Both the position numbers and the translations under genes were made by a program. The notes under the pieces were generated by a model, which was given only the letters and a program-made list of their open reading frames with translations, ran no database searches and was not told where the DNA came from. This document shows positions 5,009-5,586 of a stretch of 5,586 nt of DNA, in pieces; the stretch's first letter is position 1, and each line of letters starts with the position of its first letter. The DNA lies in the NCBI GenBank assembly GCA_025960445.1, contig JAICIT010000206.1, positions 1 through 5,586 on the forward strand, read 5' to 3'. The stretch comes from Bradyrhizobium sp. (GTDB lineage: Bacteria > Pseudomonadota > Alphaproteobacteria > Rhizobiales > Xanthobacteraceae).

Positions 5009-5586
5009 ATGATCGAACCGATCATGTATCTGGCGATCGGTTTTCTGATCTCGATGCTGTTCGGGTTGATGATCGTGCCGCTGGTGCATAACCGCGCGGT
5101 GCGGCTGACGACGCGACGGCTGGAGGCGGCGACACCGTTGTCGATGGCTGAGATCCAGGCCGACAAGGATCAGCTCCGCGCCGAATTCGCGATGTCCGCA
5201 CGGCGGCTGGAGATGAGCGTCGATCAACTCAAGAGCAAGAGCACCAGCCAGCTCGCCGAGCTCGGCAAGAAGACTGACGCCATCAATCGCATGAAGCTCG
5301 AGCTCGGCGAGAAGAATGCCACCATTTTTTCGCTCGAAGCGCGCGAGAAGGCGATGAAGGAACAGCTTCGCGCCACCGAAGAGGAATTCGCCGCCAGGAC
5401 CGAAGCGCTGCGCGATGCCGAACAGGCGCTCAAGGACAAGCAGAACGAGCTCGCGAGGCTCAGCGCCGAACTGTCGGACCGTTCGATCATGGCGGAAAGC
5501 CGCCAGGTCGAGTTGGTGGCGGTGCGCTCGCAGATCGACGATCTCAAGAGCCGCGTCGGCGATGCCGAGAAGGAGTTTTCCGAAAC
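5009..5586 (+). CDS. Membrane-anchored coiled-coil protein of unknown function, 3' end beyond the right edge
   Basis: 192 residues are visible and the frame is open at the edge. One hydrophobic segment at residues 4-27 (from PIMYLAIGFLISMLFGLMIV) precedes a basic stretch (NRAVRLTTRR, 28-37), which fits a single N-terminal anchor with the bulk in the cytoplasm (positive-inside rule). From about residue 45 to the edge the protein is rich in Glu, Lys, Arg, Ala, Leu and Gln with heptad-like hydrophobic spacing and no Pro, a long predicted coiled coil. I recognise the opening as resembling a conserved hypothetical protein of Bradyrhizobium and relatives, but no function is known to me. The overall plan (N-terminal anchor plus coiled coil) recalls RmuC- or polar-scaffold-type proteins, without a diagnostic motif. 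The start at 5009 has GGGAG 9 bases upstream (4995-4999). Confidence 0.85.
   Translation, partial: MIEPIMYLAIGFLISMLFGLMIVPLVHNRAVRLTTRRLEAATPLSMAEIQADKDQLRAEFAMSARRLEMSVDQLKSKSTSQLAELGKKTDAINRMKLELGEKNATIFSLEAREKAMKEQLRATEEEFAARTEALRDAEQALKDKQNELARLSAELSDRSIMAESRQVELVAVRSQIDDLKSRVGDAEKEFSE

Noticed and set aside
4334..5227. Minus-strand ORF of 297 codons across eipA and the following gene
   Set aside because: It is antisense to two well-supported genes and their gap, with an Arg/Gln/His-rich composition typical of the reverse complement of GC-rich coding DNA.

Overview
The window reads as chromosomal backbone of a GC-rich alphaproteobacterium. The most likely group is the Bradyrhizobium / Rhodopseudomonas / Nitrobacter family. 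This rests on recognised protein families (ChpT, an alphaproteobacterial type of CheA, EipA/DUF1134, a membrane-anchored coiled-coil protein I associate with Bradyrhizobium) and on a CtrA-type box, not on any search. I see no mobile element, CRISPR array, rRNA or tRNA. All six genes are intact as far as the window shows; the two at the edges run out of it.

Left third, minus strand (1-2620): chpT (2620-1973) is followed by cheA (1778 to beyond the left edge). ChpT is the histidine phosphotransferase of the CckA-ChpT-CtrA cell-cycle relay, and CheA is the chemotaxis histidine kinase. The 194-base gap between them holds a perfect TTAA-N7-TTAA CtrA-type box (1934-1949) and a 9-bp bulged hairpin (1904-1925). 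On the cheA-reading strand the hairpin is followed by a T-rich stretch. So the relay protein, a possible binding site for its final target and a chemotaxis kinase gene lie within about 2.5 kb.

Middle (2621-4173): cysQ (plus) diverges from chpT and encodes a 3'(2'),5'-bisphosphate nucleotidase. Its 5' end is built of four 12-base tandem units that each begin with a start codon, and a well-placed 16-codon ORF in another frame overlaps it. A secreted or membrane-anchored YHS-domain protein (minus) converges on cysQ with a 21-base gap. It lacks the Cys usual in the GGYC motif.

Right third, plus strand (4268-5586): eipA encodes a periplasmic envelope-integrity protein (DUF1134) and diverges from the YHS gene. 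After a 138-base gap comes the start of a gene for a protein with one N-terminal membrane segment and a long predicted coiled coil, cut by the right edge.

Nothing here is clearly a new system. The points most worth following are the CtrA box between chpT and cheA, the repeated start codons of cysQ, and the unassigned coiled-coil membrane protein.
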